From the NCBI GenBank assembly GCA_020698575.1, contig CM036244.1, forward strand, positions 13,616,534-13,680,533: a stretch of 64,000 nt of DNA, written 5' to 3'. This document shows positions 24,476-35,473 of the stretch, piece by piece (within the stretch, counting starts at the first letter, position 1; every line of letters begins with the position of its first letter). The translations under genes and the position numbers were made by a program. A model generated the notes under the pieces. That model was given only the letters and a program-made list of their open reading frames with translations, did no database searches and had not been told where the DNA came from. This DNA comes from Bostrychus sinensis. Taxonomy: Eukaryota > Chordata > Actinopteri > Gobiiformes > Eleotridae.

Positions 24476-24567
24476 TATCACAGGCAGGAAGGCGCGCGCT
24501 CTGTACGCCTGCAAGGCTGAGCATGACTCCGAACTGTCCTTCATTGCCGGGACCATCTTTGAAAATG
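24476..24567 (+). CDS. arhgap26: arhgap26 coding exon, first half of SH3 domain
   Basis: 92-nt exon with acceptor gtgttgcag and donor AAATG|gtgagt, phase 2 in and phase 1 out. It encodes ITGRKARALYACKAEH and on through DSELSF to GTIFEN. ALYAC is the SH3 ALYDY motif variant typical of GRAF proteins, and the acidic EHDSELSF is the RT loop. The SH3 domain of GRAF1 binds proline-rich partners such as focal adhesion kinase and dynamin (known from the family). Human GRAF1 has a longer isoform with an additional segment before this SH3. Here the previous exon joins directly in frame, so the encoded form is the short one unless an unseen exon lies in 23146-24475. Confidence 0.95.
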
Positions 24568-24764
24568 GTGAGTCACTTTTTTAGACCAGGCGGTACAGCA
24601 GGTGTGTCGGGAGAAGCAGTTTTAGTTTTAATGTAGAAAATCTGATGGGCTTTATTTCTTGGTTTTGTTACAGAACATTATGATAACACATATGATATTA
24701 AATTTAATGGTATACAATTTTTTATCACACGCAACAACAGCATACCAACCTTTCCTAAAACCAT

Positions 24765-25084
24765 GTAGCTAGCTGGAGCCTATTTCAGCCATTATGGGTC
24801 TTAGGCGGGGTACACCCTAGACAGTGGCCAGTTGATCAAAGGAAATGCACAAAGACATACGCTGACAGACAACTATTCACTGTCCCATTCATTCACTTGG
24901 GGCAATTAAGATTTAGCAATTCTTCAAACACGTGCCTGGGTTTGGAGTTTGGATTTGGAAGAGGAGTAAGCCCACAGTAACCCAAAAAAGGACATGCAGA
25001 CTTAACTTGTAGTCAGCCAGCCTAAAGATCGAACCCACAACCTCCTAGCAGAGAGGCAGAGGCGCTAAATGTAGTGCCACCCCA
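24765..25084 (-). repeat. SINE-like repeat, nearly complete
   Basis: Reverse-oriented copy. On the + strand it reads ctggagcctatttcagcc, ggcggggtacaccctagac and attcattcacttggggca, then the B-box region gatcgaacccacaacctcc and gtgccacccc at the A-box end. Confidence 0.7.
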
Positions 25085-25169
25085 CAAATATCTCCGTCTT
25101 GTTAAACACTGTGTGAATGCTGTGGCAATATTTTTCCTCATTTCTCTTTGTTTGAATATTTGAAGGTAT

Positions 25170-25760
25170 CAGGGTTCATACAGTCATAGAAAACCTGGAA
25201 AAGGCATGGGTTTTGAAAATGCTATTTCCAGGCCCTTGAAAAGTTTTGGAATTTTATATTTTGGTGTAAACTTTTGGAAAAGTTTTGGAAATTTAAACAG
25301 TCTGAGTAACATTCAGCCACTTCTAGTTAAACCTGTGCCAGCTAGAATACAGTAAATATAAGTGTTCAGTAGAAATCCTGTCTTCTTGGCCTCTTCTTGT
25401 TCTCACTGCAGGAAAAAGTCTCCCATATCTACTTTTTGTCAGAATATTTTATAATATAATAATAATAATAATAATAATAATATAGCATAGTTTTCTTAAG
25501 TGTGTAGGCTATAAGTAAAATTAGTGGAATAATATATTTCTGGGAAAAGACGCCCCAACAATTTTTTTTTCTTCAATTTATTTATTTCCAAATCTAACAA
25601 ATAAAATTGCAACAAATTTATGTTTCAAATTTACCACATTTGACATTTTGAATACTATTTAAACATGTGTAAGTCATTTTTCAAGTCTTGGAAATTTAGT
25701 CAAAAGTTTTGGAGTCATGGAAAAGTCATGGAAAATACTTGGTAACAAAGTGTATGAGTT
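25170..25760. repeat. cagggttcata-type DNA element, copy 1
   Basis: Starts cagggttcatacagtcat. It has repeated aagttttggaaa motifs and ends agtcatggaaaa ... aaagtgtatgag, the decayed inverse of its start. A (AAT)n run is at 25457-25482. A related copy follows at 28889-29255. Confidence 0.55.
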
Positions 25761-26683
25761 ATAGGCAAATGTTCTACCAACTGGAGCTGGATAAAAAAGC
25801 CTAAATAATGTCTATTGTGGTCTCTCTTCACATATGATTACTATGACAACATAGCCTACTAGTACAGCACTTTTCTCCAATAAAAAAAACAACTTTCATA
25901 ATAATTTTTAGCTGTGACAGAAAGGTTACATGGTATATGCTTTTTTTGCTTAATTTATTACATGCTTTTTTATACCACACCTGCATTAACAATAAGCTTG
26001 TGTAGTCGCTTTCTGTATACTCCACAGGCTTGTGATATAATGAAGTCAAGTAGAATACAGTATCTCCCCCTGGGCCTTTCAAATAAGTTATTTAAATCTC
26101 TGAACGGCGGATGACCCTCTATAGGAATCTAAACACTCCACAGCCTAATTTAATTGTCTTCTGACTTCAGCTCCAAAATCTGTAAATTCATGTATCCGCC
26201 TCTACAAAGTATATTCTTCAGCCCAATTGTCCTAATGAAGACCACATTTGTACCAATTTAGAGATAATGCTAGAACTGCTACCAGCTCCATTGTTCTCTA
26301 CAGTCATTATGGGATTGGGTAAACTAGAATTACGCTCTGTGAGTACATTTAAAGAGTGTGCGTGTTAACCTTACAATAGCGATTGTCCAGGATATCCTGC
26401 TTTATGCCAGCTAGGACAGGCTCTAGCTCCTCTGACTTGTTACATAAAACACAACAGAAAGTAAATAAATGAGAACATGAAGACACAGGATCCAAAGTCA
26501 GTAAATCTTTTTGTTGGAGCATGTCATGATGGATGTTAGGTAAACAATATATATATTAAAAAAGATATATAAATGTGTCTATCTTGGGAAAGAAGGCATT
26601 ACAAAGCTCCTGACAACAATGTGGAAGCTTTCTGCTCATTGTGGATAAACTGAGCACTGCTGAAGACGAAGAACATTTTTAAA

Positions 26684-26755
26684 TTTTTGCCCACATATCA
26701 CACATATTATTAGGTTATTTTCAACCTAACAATATGCGTGATATGTGGGCAAAAA
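26684..26755. repeat. foldback with 33-bp arms
   Basis: Arms 26684-26716 and 26723-26755 are reverse complements at 31 of 33 positions, with a 6-base loop (attttc). The two differences are A versus G, which in RNA would be G:U-type wobble in one orientation. The cause may be a MITE collapse or a hairpin RNA precursor. Confidence 0.8.
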
Positions 26756-27834
26756 TATAAATAAAAAAATTATAATAATTGGACCTGTATACTCTGGGTT
26801 TGTTCATAGACATATATATATTTCCATAGGATACCCCATAGCTGATCACATGGTGCCCGTTTGAGGTGGGACATTTTTGTGCACTCCAGAAAAGTGTCAC
26901 CAAAAAAGGGCATAAAGCCTCTTTAAATTGTTAGAGTTTAAGGGTTCAGTTATTTTTGCTAAATAGTATTGATGTGATACAAAGTGTACCATGTCATAGG
27001 ACAGAAAGCTTCAACACTACACTTATACATTTATTTCTAACCACTATGATATGTTTATTGCCATTTTCAGGGATATTCCAGCAACAAATAGGTCACTTTA
27101 ACCTTTCTGGTGAATGAGTTTTAAACCTCAGCAGAGAGTAGGTGAGACCTTGAGGCCCTCAAATAGCATTTGCTGTGTAAAGACTTTGTTGCGTAATCCA
27201 GAGCAGAGTGCCATCAAAGCCCAGAGGGTCAGACTGTGACCTTGGGGACATATAATTGCTGCAGAAGTATACTAACACCGCACTTCACAGATCATCCGGG
27301 CCGGAGCATCCCAGCTGTCCCCACACCGCTCATATTACAGCCCCCATAATGCCTTCCGAACAGCAGTAAATAACAGTGTATAGATGTGTTCATCCGGCCT
27401 GTCCAGTTGAATGTGGGAGAGGTCTCCAAAAGAGCTCTGTTGCATCAGCTGTGAAGTCTGAAAGCAGTGGGGGATGTTAGTTTTGGCTAGTGAGACTAAC
27501 TATTCACTAAACCACATTTCTGGCACATCACTAACCTATTGGGGTGAACAGCATATAATAGTACTATATATGGTTCAAAGGCAATGTGACAAGCTATTGA
27601 AACATTTAGCTAATAAATATGAATACAGATTGGCTCAAAAGATTACACTGCCCTTTAGAGCAGTGGTTCTCAGATGATGGGCCAGGGCACAAAAGTAGGT
27701 CGCAGTAATATTTAACATAATTTTATATAGTATAAATATTGTTTTGCACACATTACATTTCAAAATGCAATTCTTATATGGGTCGTTGTAAAATCATTAC
27801 AAAAATTAACCGCAAATTCAAAGAATGGTTGGGT

Positions 27835-28110
27835 CTCATGCCTTTCAACAATGAGGTTGTGGGTTTAATCCCCAGACTGGCCTACTACAATCTCTCTGAG
27901 GGGAATAAATGGTAAATGCTGACATTTATATGGTGCTTTTCTACCTCCATGGGCATTTAAAGAGCTTTCACTCTTACAAACATACATTCATACACCAGTT
28001 TGCACAGACGCTGGGGGCAAAGGGGTTCAAATGTCTTGCCCAAGGATACAACAACAGTATGCAAAGGGTGGAAGTGGGCGAGCGTCTCTACTGACTGAGC
28101 TGCCGCCCTG
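27835..28110 (+). repeat. fish repeat with tRNA-like and aaatggtaaatg segments
   Basis: Contains a B-box-like gtgggtttaatccccag, then gaggggaataaatggtaaatg and tggtgcttttctacctcc, a common fish repeat end, finishing with gaccgagctgccg-like text (actgagctgccgccctg). Probably two joined repeats. Confidence 0.4.
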
Positions 28111-28217
28111 TCCTTCACTGTAACTAGATGACATTGTCCACTAGAGCATTAGTTCTCGAGTGGTAAGTGTGGAAAAATTGTTGTAATTACGTGAACAGAT
28201 TTAAAATACATGTTCTA

Positions 28218-28886
28218 CACTCAAGGAAAAAAGAAACGCACCACTTTCATTTTCTCAATTTGTCAAAAAATATTACAGCCAGTGAAAAATTACAGACTAC
28301 AATGAGTTTAGTACTATTCTAAGTCAAAATGAAATGACTGTTTTCCTGGTTCCGGTTGATTGATTTTGATGAGCAATAACAACTGTATTTTTGTATTAAT
28401 CACCTATGTCTGGGTCATGAGTAAAACTCAGAGATGAATTGGACCTGTCCTCAATTGTGCACAACCATTCCCTATAAAAAGACACCAAAATGGGAAAAAA
28501 AACACATTTGTTCACAATGCCACGACTGCTGCAACCAGAGAGAGATTGGCAGCCATTGGCCTGCTTCAAGCTGGAAGGAGCACACGGCTGTAGCCAGGGA
28601 GTTTGGAGTCCATCACTCTACTGTTGTACGCCTTGCTGAGCGTTTCCACACCACTGGATCCTCCAATGACCGTCCCAGATCTGGTCGACCACATGTCACA
28701 ACTGCTGCATTATTATTGTTTGGTCATGTTATTGTTATTGAAACTGTCATAAGCATTGATTAATTGGGTCTGAATATCAGGGACGGGTATATGGTTGATG
28801 TGCACATGGAATATTTCCATCAAAAATAAGTAACCAAACAAAAATGTGGTAAAAAAGCAGTGGTGCGTTTCTTTTTTCCTTGAGTG
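28218..28886 (+). mobile_element. Tc1/mariner derivative with transposase N-terminal remnant
   Basis: A 669-bp element flanked by TA (28216-28217 and 28887-28888). The 28-bp inverted repeats are perfect and begin cactcaaggaaaaaagaaac. Inside, the + strand encodes a piece of Tc1/mariner transposase: TAVAREFGVHHSTVVRLAER then SNDRPRSGRPHVTT, the second half of the paired-like DNA-binding domain. The preceding helix-turn-helix lies in another frame (start near 28517, ATGCCACGACTG), so the frame is broken. The catalytic DDE part is missing, so this is a deletion derivative that could move only with help. Confidence 0.85.
28515..28712 (+). pseudogene. broken Tc1/mariner transposase fragment
   Basis: Remnant of the N-terminal DNA-binding region only. 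Two segments in different frames are joined by an indel near 28545, and the catalytic domain is absent. GRPR-like motif GRPH is kept. Confidence 0.7.
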
Positions 28887-28888
28887 TA

Positions 28889-29255
28889 TAAACATGGTTT
28901 GTACAATCATGGAAATTAAAATGCAATTTCTAGGCCCTGGAAAAGTTTTGGAATATTATATTTTGTTATAATGTGTTGGAAAAGTTTTGGAAATGTACAG
29001 TGTTTAAAAAAAAAAAATGTAGAAAAAATGTTTTCAGCTGTTTTCTTTTTTCTTCAAGTGACTAATTTTCAATTTTAACAAACAAAATTGCACCAAAAGT
29101 CTGTTTCTTATGTACCATGTTGGACATTTTGAATACTATTTATTAATGTGCAGGCCTAAGTCATTGATTGGGTCTTGGAAATGTAGTCAAAAGTTTGGAA
29201 AAGTCATGAAAAAGTCATGGGAAATTCTTGGTTTAAAAAAAGTGTATGAACCCTG
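28889..29255. repeat. cagggttcata-type DNA element, copy 2
   Basis: Directly abuts the Tc1/mariner insertion. It shares ggccctggaaaagttttgg with copy 1 and ends agtgtatgaaccctg, the better preserved terminus of the family. Confidence 0.55.
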
Positions 29256-31721
29256 TATAAAGGTCATATAAATAAATTACTTTGGTTAAATGCGTCACAA
29301 TAAAATGACAAGGAATAAAATTAGCTCCAGTTTGGCCACACTGCTGTAGTGCTATGCTATTTTTTTGTAAGTTTTTGATGACGTTGTCTATTTACACTGC
29401 TATTTACATGTATTATGCACATGACAAATCCATTTTTTCGCAAAGCAGCAAACATCAAAACTGCCCACAAATCTGTAGTCTTACTCATACTTCAACAGAA
29501 AACGGCAAACTTAGCCTCCAGCAGTAGCTAACCAGAACATGTGCTGCTACTCAGTGCTGTTTAAATTTCACATTCAGGAGGAGTAATGGACAGCTGTTGA
29601 CAAATACGTCCTATACGACATGACACACACACACGAAAAACTAATTAGGGCCTTTCAGTGGTTTTCTTACATAGGTGCAAATAATACAGAACTTAACTGC
29701 GTATGTTGCACGAGGAGCTCTTCTTTTTCATTAAACTCAGACAGAGTGGCATTTAAGCAGGACATTTTTAATTAAATCTGTTTTTCTTTTTCTTGAGGTA
29801 ATTTTAGCTTTTTCATTTTCAGTATGCACTACTGTATGTATATAAGAACTGACAAATGATGATCATTTTTACATTATCCATAATAATTAAATAAGTATTA
29901 ATTAAATAACAGGCAATTATGTGGTAACACTTAAATATAAGGCTAACTGCACTAAGGCATTAATAAATATATGATTATCTATAATTTAGTGAATAAACAG
30001 TTTGTAGATGCTGATTTACTTGTATCTATTACTCAAGAATTAAACATAACAACAATGTATGTAACTAAATGGTGTTTTTAAATGTAAATGATAAATTCAC
30101 AGTTTTTAGCCCTTAATTATTACTTATAACTTATAACTTTACAGTGTGTAGTTATTATGTAGTGTTACTACAGTTTTTTGTCACCAAACCTACATTACAT
30201 TATTAATGCTTGCACAATGCTGGCACCATGTGTGTAATTTGCTTTAAGAGTTTATAATGATACATATACAGGTGAGAAACTAAAATATCAAACAACACTA
30301 AATGGGACAGGAAGTCCACATGCCAGGGTTGGGTTGCGCTTCATTCAGCATTTTTGATATTTTGATTCCCAGATTGTAAAGTTTTGAAAACATAGTACCT
30401 TATTGTACGATGAAACAGTGGGAAGTTGTTTATATACCAACATTTCCAAACAATATTACACACATTTTATTCTGCTACCCTCGCTACCAGATTTTTCACT
30501 TGGTCATCAAATTAAAGTGGGTCTGGAAAAATACAGGTTTGGATTTTATAAGATTTTTTTTTTTTACTTTAAAATTTATAGTTTTTTAAAACTATAAAAA
30601 TTGAAAGTTTTTATGAGTGAAATTTTTAACAAAAAAAGTTGTATTTTTATCAGTAAAATAAACTTTTAAATGTGCGTTCGGGATGAACAGCGAGGAGTAA
30701 ACAACCACACTGAGAGGAAAGAGGTGTGTAGTCAGGCTGTTTGTGGCTCAGATCACCAGCATCACGCCTGGAATGTGTTGGATGCATTTTTGCAAATAAA
30801 TGTAAAAAGATTTGTAAAAGCTGTATTATCTATGACATGCCCACAGTCTCGCTACACATGCTCTTTAGGATTACACATCATAATGCCTATTCAAGCTTTT
30901 ATTATACCACCATGGTTGGGAGCAAGTTAGACACAAATGTGTGCACTGCACTGGCGCAGGTCTAGCTTCTCTTGAGCAAGGCTACGTTGCAGTGAGCAGC
31001 AGTATGCACGCAATTAGCAGAGACCTGAGATGTCAGAGTCGATGAATAAATTATTCTGCATAATCTCACATTTTCTCAAGCCTGAAGTAAAATAAAACCT
31101 ATTAGTAATGGGACATGTATGCACTTCTGTATACAGCAGCTCTTCAATGTGATCTGTTTGTGATAAACATTATTAAGGATTTATTTTACTCATGAAAACA
31201 GAGCTTTTTTTCCCAAGTGCACACAATGCGCTTCCGTAGAAATTAAAATGCTTTGCCTAAAATGGAGCAGGCTTTACATGATGCTTTCTTTCTTTGCTTG
31301 GTTGGTTTTTAAATGAATCGTCCTGAAGGTTCTGTGTTATCTTGCTACTTCAGTTCTCATTGGTTAATCTGTTTCTATTGGCTTAGCGCCCTGTAAATCT
31401 AACTCAAATCAGCTGGTACTGCACTTATTGTATAAAATAGGAAATGGATGGCAGTCCTGAATAAGAGGAATGTTATTAGTGTGTGTACTGTGCAACACTC
31501 AAACACCAAATAGTCCCTATGTTTGATATTGGGCTGTTCTGTTGTTTTTCTTGCTCACCTTGACACATCCAGTCTAAACTCATGAAACACTTTGGTAATT
31601 ATAACCATCTGAACTATGCTGTTGTGTTATGTACGTCTGTTTTCTAACCTATTTATTTTATCTGCAACACCATGTTTATTAATAATATAACCATTATTAT
31701 CTGTGTGTCTTTTCTATGTAG

Positions 31722-31810
31722 TTCATGCATCCAGGGAGCCAGGCTGGTTGGAGGGGACCCTGGGCGGACGAACCGGACTCATCCCAGAAAACTATGTGGA
31801 GTTTGTATAG
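31722..31810 (+). CDS. arhgap26: arhgap26 last coding exon, second half of SH3 domain and stop
   Basis: Terminal coding exon, 89 nt including the TAG stop at 31808-31810. The acceptor is tttctatgtag, and the first two bases complete a Val codon. The product runs [13 protein letters not shown], then [15 protein letters not shown] and the stop. The EPGWLEG tryptophan and the PENY motif are the two ligand-binding signatures of an SH3 fold, so the domain is complete across this exon and the preceding one. Human GRAF1 ends in the same way (PENYVEFL). The 7.2-kb intron before it is rich in mobile elements. Total arhgap26 coding sequence in the window is 597 nt, 198 residues plus stop, with no frame break. 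Confidence 0.96.
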
Positions 31811-33660
31811 CCCAGCAATCTGGATCACCAAATAGACTGGGACCCAAAACTGGACCAAACACCATATTTGAACAAATGGGACTAAGGGTGTGAGATCTGT
31901 AATTGCACTGGATACAAAAAAAAAAAAAAAAAAAGACCAAAACCAGCTGTTGTTATTGATTTAGTTGTTTTTCTTGAATCCTGGTTGAAGGCAATGTCGT
32001 AATGAACTTGGAATGTGTTTGAGAGACACACAAAACACAAAACAACAGCGGGGTGGGATAGGAAAAACCAAACACATGAAAGAGTTGCTTTTTGCGCTGC
32101 ACTGTCCTTCCTCTGAGCCCCAGCAAAGACCTTCTTGTGACGGACACAGGAAACATAACACAAAACAACTGCCTTTTTAAATTTGAACTTGAACCTTTTG
32201 CTCGTTGACCTCCTCACTCCACCGTTTAGTCGATGTTTGTGTTTTCTTTAAGAAGCTAATGACCAGGTATAGTTTTGCGAGCAGTGCGGTAATTCCTATG
32301 GACAAGATCAAACTTGGAGAGAGCCCCAAGGCAGATCAATCCAGGACCAGGTTAGAAAAAAAAAAAAAAAAAAAAGGTTCACCAAAAGGCCACTGTTGGT
32401 AAGATAAGCCCTACACGCAGACAAGTCAAAGTACAGTAAGGACTGGTTCCTGTTACCTGCAGGTGTGGGAATTTCCAATAAGGAAGTTTTTAATTGGATC
32501 TGGTATCCTTTTATCAAAAATTGGGTGTTAACGCACAGTGGGTCTCTTAATTGTTATATGTCTAAAAGCACAAAAGCAATGAAACCCTACACTTTTTATT
32601 CATACGATAAAGGAGGTGTATTGCTTTACTCTCTAAAAACATTGCCAAAACATGTTTATTTGAGCCGGAAAGCTTTAGAGACTAAAAAAAGACTAAGACT
32701 AAAATTGCATTATTACAGAGAGCAGATTTTTTTACTGTAGGAATCATTCGATCAGTAGTATTATTTCCACTATAACTGAAACACCTATTAACTGTATTCA
32801 CAAATCAAAAATCCAGCATTTAAGGTCACATTTGGAGTGTTTATAATGTTTTTGAACTATGTTTCCTGTTATGCTGGAAACCTCAGCCTGAACAAGGGTA
32901 CAAAAACAGTTAACCCTGCATCTTATAATTATATTTTTATTGTAGACTTCTGCCAATAGACATCTTGCATATTCCACAGTTTGAGAACCACTGGTTTAGT
33001 CAACCATCACCTGTAGGTTACGTTATAACTGTGGTTCTGTGAAAGAGAGAGTACCCTGCTCTCCATATTTCCACTGCAAACTTCATGGTCCCAAAACTGT
33101 AAGCTTCAGAGCTTTGAGAAAAATATCCAAAGAAAATTCAGTGTTTTATCTCACGCCATGGTAAAATAAAAACATCACATTATTACATTTAAATCCTAAG
33201 GCAATAGTTTTTAGTGATTATTTTTTCCAAAGAGTGAGCTTTGGTCTGCTTTGGGGCTTTGGCAAACATTCTGCAACCACTTTTAAAACTGTTTTATTGC
33301 ATTTATTGTATTTCATATTTTATTTCAGTGGACATGTGGCTTTTTAACAACAAAAAAATCAAATGGGAGATTTAGACAAAATGTGAAATGAGACTACTTT
33401 GTTCATATCTTATTTAAAAGACTTGGAAAAAGGCAGAACTGTGTTGATTTTTGAGGTGTTTTTGTAAATAAATACACAGCATTTGATAAGGTATAATTTT
33501 TAAGTATGAAATTGTATATTTTATATTTTAGCTAACTACTAACTTAACTCCTTCTCGTTTGCCCAGATTTTGTATCATTTGAGTTTATATGCAGCCTTAA
33601 ATATTATTTGAGATGTGATTTGAAAATACCAGAATAAATGTCATTGATGCTGTAGCAGTG
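31811..33660 (+). other. arhgap26: arhgap26 3' untranslated region (approximate)
   Basis: Sequence after the stop codon contains no further coding signal. A-rich runs occur at 31917-31934 and 32347-32370. Two AATAAA hexamers (33467-33472 and 33633-33638) are good polyadenylation candidates. The second is followed by a GT-rich stretch (tgtagcagtgtgg), as expected downstream of a cleavage site. A few copies of the CAGTGGTTCTCAAA-type hAT repeat end near 32985-33000. The UTR end is an estimate, and transcripts would fix it. Confidence 0.45.
33633..33638 (+). terminator. arhgap26: candidate polyadenylation signal of arhgap26
   Basis: Canonical AATAAA with a GT-rich element 20-30 bases downstream, 1.8 kb after the stop codon. 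A second AATAAA at 33467-33472 is an alternative. Confidence 0.4.
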
Positions 33661-33823
33661 TGGCTTTGTCATTTCAAAAAATATTATTTACATAAAAGCA
33701 CATATTTTAGAGGTTACCTGAGCATCATACTAATACTAGTTTATTGGTGTATCAAACTAAAGATGGAACTAATGATTGCAAGGAATACTGGTTTCCAACT
33801 ATAAGGGAATATCTTGGTTGTCC

Positions 33824-33921
33824 TGGAAATGCCTTGGGAGAGGGAAGTCAGGGCATCTGTCCTTACACTGCTGTCCCTGAGACCTGAAGCTAGAGAAGTG
33901 GAAGAAGATGGATGGATGCAT
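33824..33921 (+). mobile_element. Rex3 3' end fragment
   Basis: Matches the last 100 bases of the Rex3 copy at 14950-18259 in sense orientation: tgccttgggag, agagggaagtcagggcatct, gaagtggaagaagatggatg. It is 5'-truncated, as usual for LINEs. Confidence 0.65.
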
Positions 33922-34250
33922 AAAAAATATATTGGATAAATATTTTTAAACTCCTGTTGACCTAGCAACACATTTATTTACAGATAATGTGATCTTATCA
34001 TTTTTAACTTCTAGAAACACTAAATGTATAAAAGCTTGTGCTTAATGTGATAGGCAACAAGACAAAAACATTTCCATAACATTAGCAACAGAGGAAAATG
34101 GACAGTGTGCTATTGCTAACTGCATATTGTGTATTGTTTACTCGACATAGCCTTGATATAATAAAAAATACACGTGCTTACAGCTATTATGCATATTACA
34201 GCATTATGTCGAGAGTGATCTCGACACTGTGTTCACAGTGTACTCATGAC

Positions 34251-34326
34251 TCATCTAGCATCAATTTTAGCTCTATTTTCACTCAAATTAATAATTTGGA
34301 TGCTTATAATAGTATATATAGTAGAG

Positions 34327-34386
<60 letters not shown>

Positions 34387-34502
34387 ACTATATGAGTAGA
34401 GAATTTCCAAACCCTTGGAGAATGGAGAGTCTATAACTCAATGTTATAAGCATCCAAATTATTAATTTGAGTGAAAATAGAGCTAAAATTGATGCTAGAT
34501 GA
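34251..34502. repeat. 59-bp perfect inverted repeat around an (AT)n tract
   Basis: Arms 34251-34309 and 34444-34502 are exact reverse complements over 59 bases (markers tcatctagcatcaatttt and tttgagtgaaaatagagc). The 134-bp spacer contains a 56-bp (AT)n at 34329-34384. Just outside, tactcat (34241-34247) and atgagta (34514-34520) extend the symmetry imperfectly. No target duplication is seen. Confidence 0.9.
34329..34384. repeat. (AT)n microsatellite
   Basis: Uninterrupted AT dinucleotides, 56 bp, in the spacer of the 59-bp inverted repeat. Confidence 0.95.
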
Positions 34503-34517
34503 ATATCAATTTAATGA

Positions 34518-34518
<1 letters not shown>

Positions 34519-34592
<74 letters not shown>
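34519..34592. repeat. (TA)n microsatellite
   Basis: 74 bp of TA dinucleotides directly abutting the 3' end of a LINE remnant, so it may have begun as that LINE's tail. Confidence 0.95.
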
Positions 34593-34594
<2 letters not shown>

Positions 34595-35225
34595 AGCTTG
34601 GGTCCACTGGCCTGGGGGCTTGAGGGTTCTGCGCAGTATCTTTGCTGAACTCTTCTGGACTGAGATGTCTGATGTTTTTCCTGGGATCTGCTGTAGCCAT
34701 TCTTCCAGTTTGGGGGTTACTGCCCCGAGTGCTCTGATGACCACGGGCACCACTTTTGCCTACATTTTCCAGGTATTTCTCTAGTTTCTCGTGTTCCTTT
34801 TCCTGATGTTGCAATCGCTTGGTATTGTGATGTCAATTACAACGGCTTTCCTCTGCTGTTTGTCCATCACCACAATGTCCGGTTGGCTCGCCATTACCAT
34901 TTTTTCGGTCTGGATTTGGAAGTCCCACAAGGCTTTTCCTCCCATGGTAGTTCCTCCAGCACCTTGTCCTTCCGTGTTTTCACATCTGTGGCCTGAATCT
35001 CTTCCTTTGGCAAGCTTATTATTCCCACAGTGTATCTGATGACCAGCAGGGCATAGCTGTAAATTTGCCTGGACCTTGTTCTTGCCATTGACTCCTTAGG
35101 ACTTGCCTTACTCGTTGGAGGTATTTGGCTGTAGCTGCTTTTCTTGTGGCCTGTTCCAGGTTGCCCTTTGCTTGTGGTACTTGTGGCCTCAATGGCTGCT
35201 ATTCGGCCGTCTGGGAGTGAGACGC
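34593..35225 (-). mobile_element. LINE 3' remnant, R4/Dong-like
   Basis: On the - strand it encodes pieces of a LINE C-terminus: EKEHEKLEKY, VPVVIRALGAVTPKLEEWLQ, QIPGKTSDISVQKS and AKILRRTLK. They lie in two frames, so it is broken. Upstream DNA still encodes DKQQRKAVVIDIT-like residues with errors. I recall this tail from fish R4/Dong (Rex6-like) elements, so the clade is tentative. The 3' end meets a (TA)n tract. Confidence 0.6.
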
Positions 35226-35227
35226 CT

Positions 35228-35450
35228 ACTGTTGGACTACCCCACAGCTGGGTAGCTCAGCATGTAAGTCAGCTGATTTTCACGCAGGGGACTTGGGTTC
35301 CCATCCCAGCCAGGGCAAATACCAACTTCCAGTGTGGGTCCTTCGTGCTACTGCCTACCTCATATAATGATGAAACACAAGACATACTGGCTCAGACATT
35401 TCCCAGCCAAACAAGGGCTGTGTCAGGTGTTGGGCTACCAGAGCATCTTG
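35228..35450 (+). repeat. tRNA-derived SINE (second type)
   Basis: Starts with a tRNA-like block: gggtagctcagcatgtaag (A-box) and cttgggttcccatccc (B-box), spaced as in a tRNA. An unrelated body (cagggcaaataccaacttcc) follows, ending near gatgagaagtga. It sits directly downstream of the LINE remnant. Confidence 0.6.
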
Positions 35451-35473
35451 ATGAGAAGTGAAATATATATATT

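Larger units (their letters stand above)
24568..31721 (+). other. arhgap26: arhgap26 intron (7.2 kb)
   Basis: Contains SINE 24765-25084, two copies of the cagggttcata element, a foldback at 26684-26755, a short SINE fragment near 26380-26440, a repeat at 27835-28110 and a Tc1/mariner derivative 28218-28886. The stretches 25765-26370, 26760-27830 and 29260-31700 show only AT-rich intronic sequence. Confidence 0.75.

Noticed and set aside
35144..35461. 105-residue frame
   Set aside because: Spans a LINE remnant and a SINE; not a gene.
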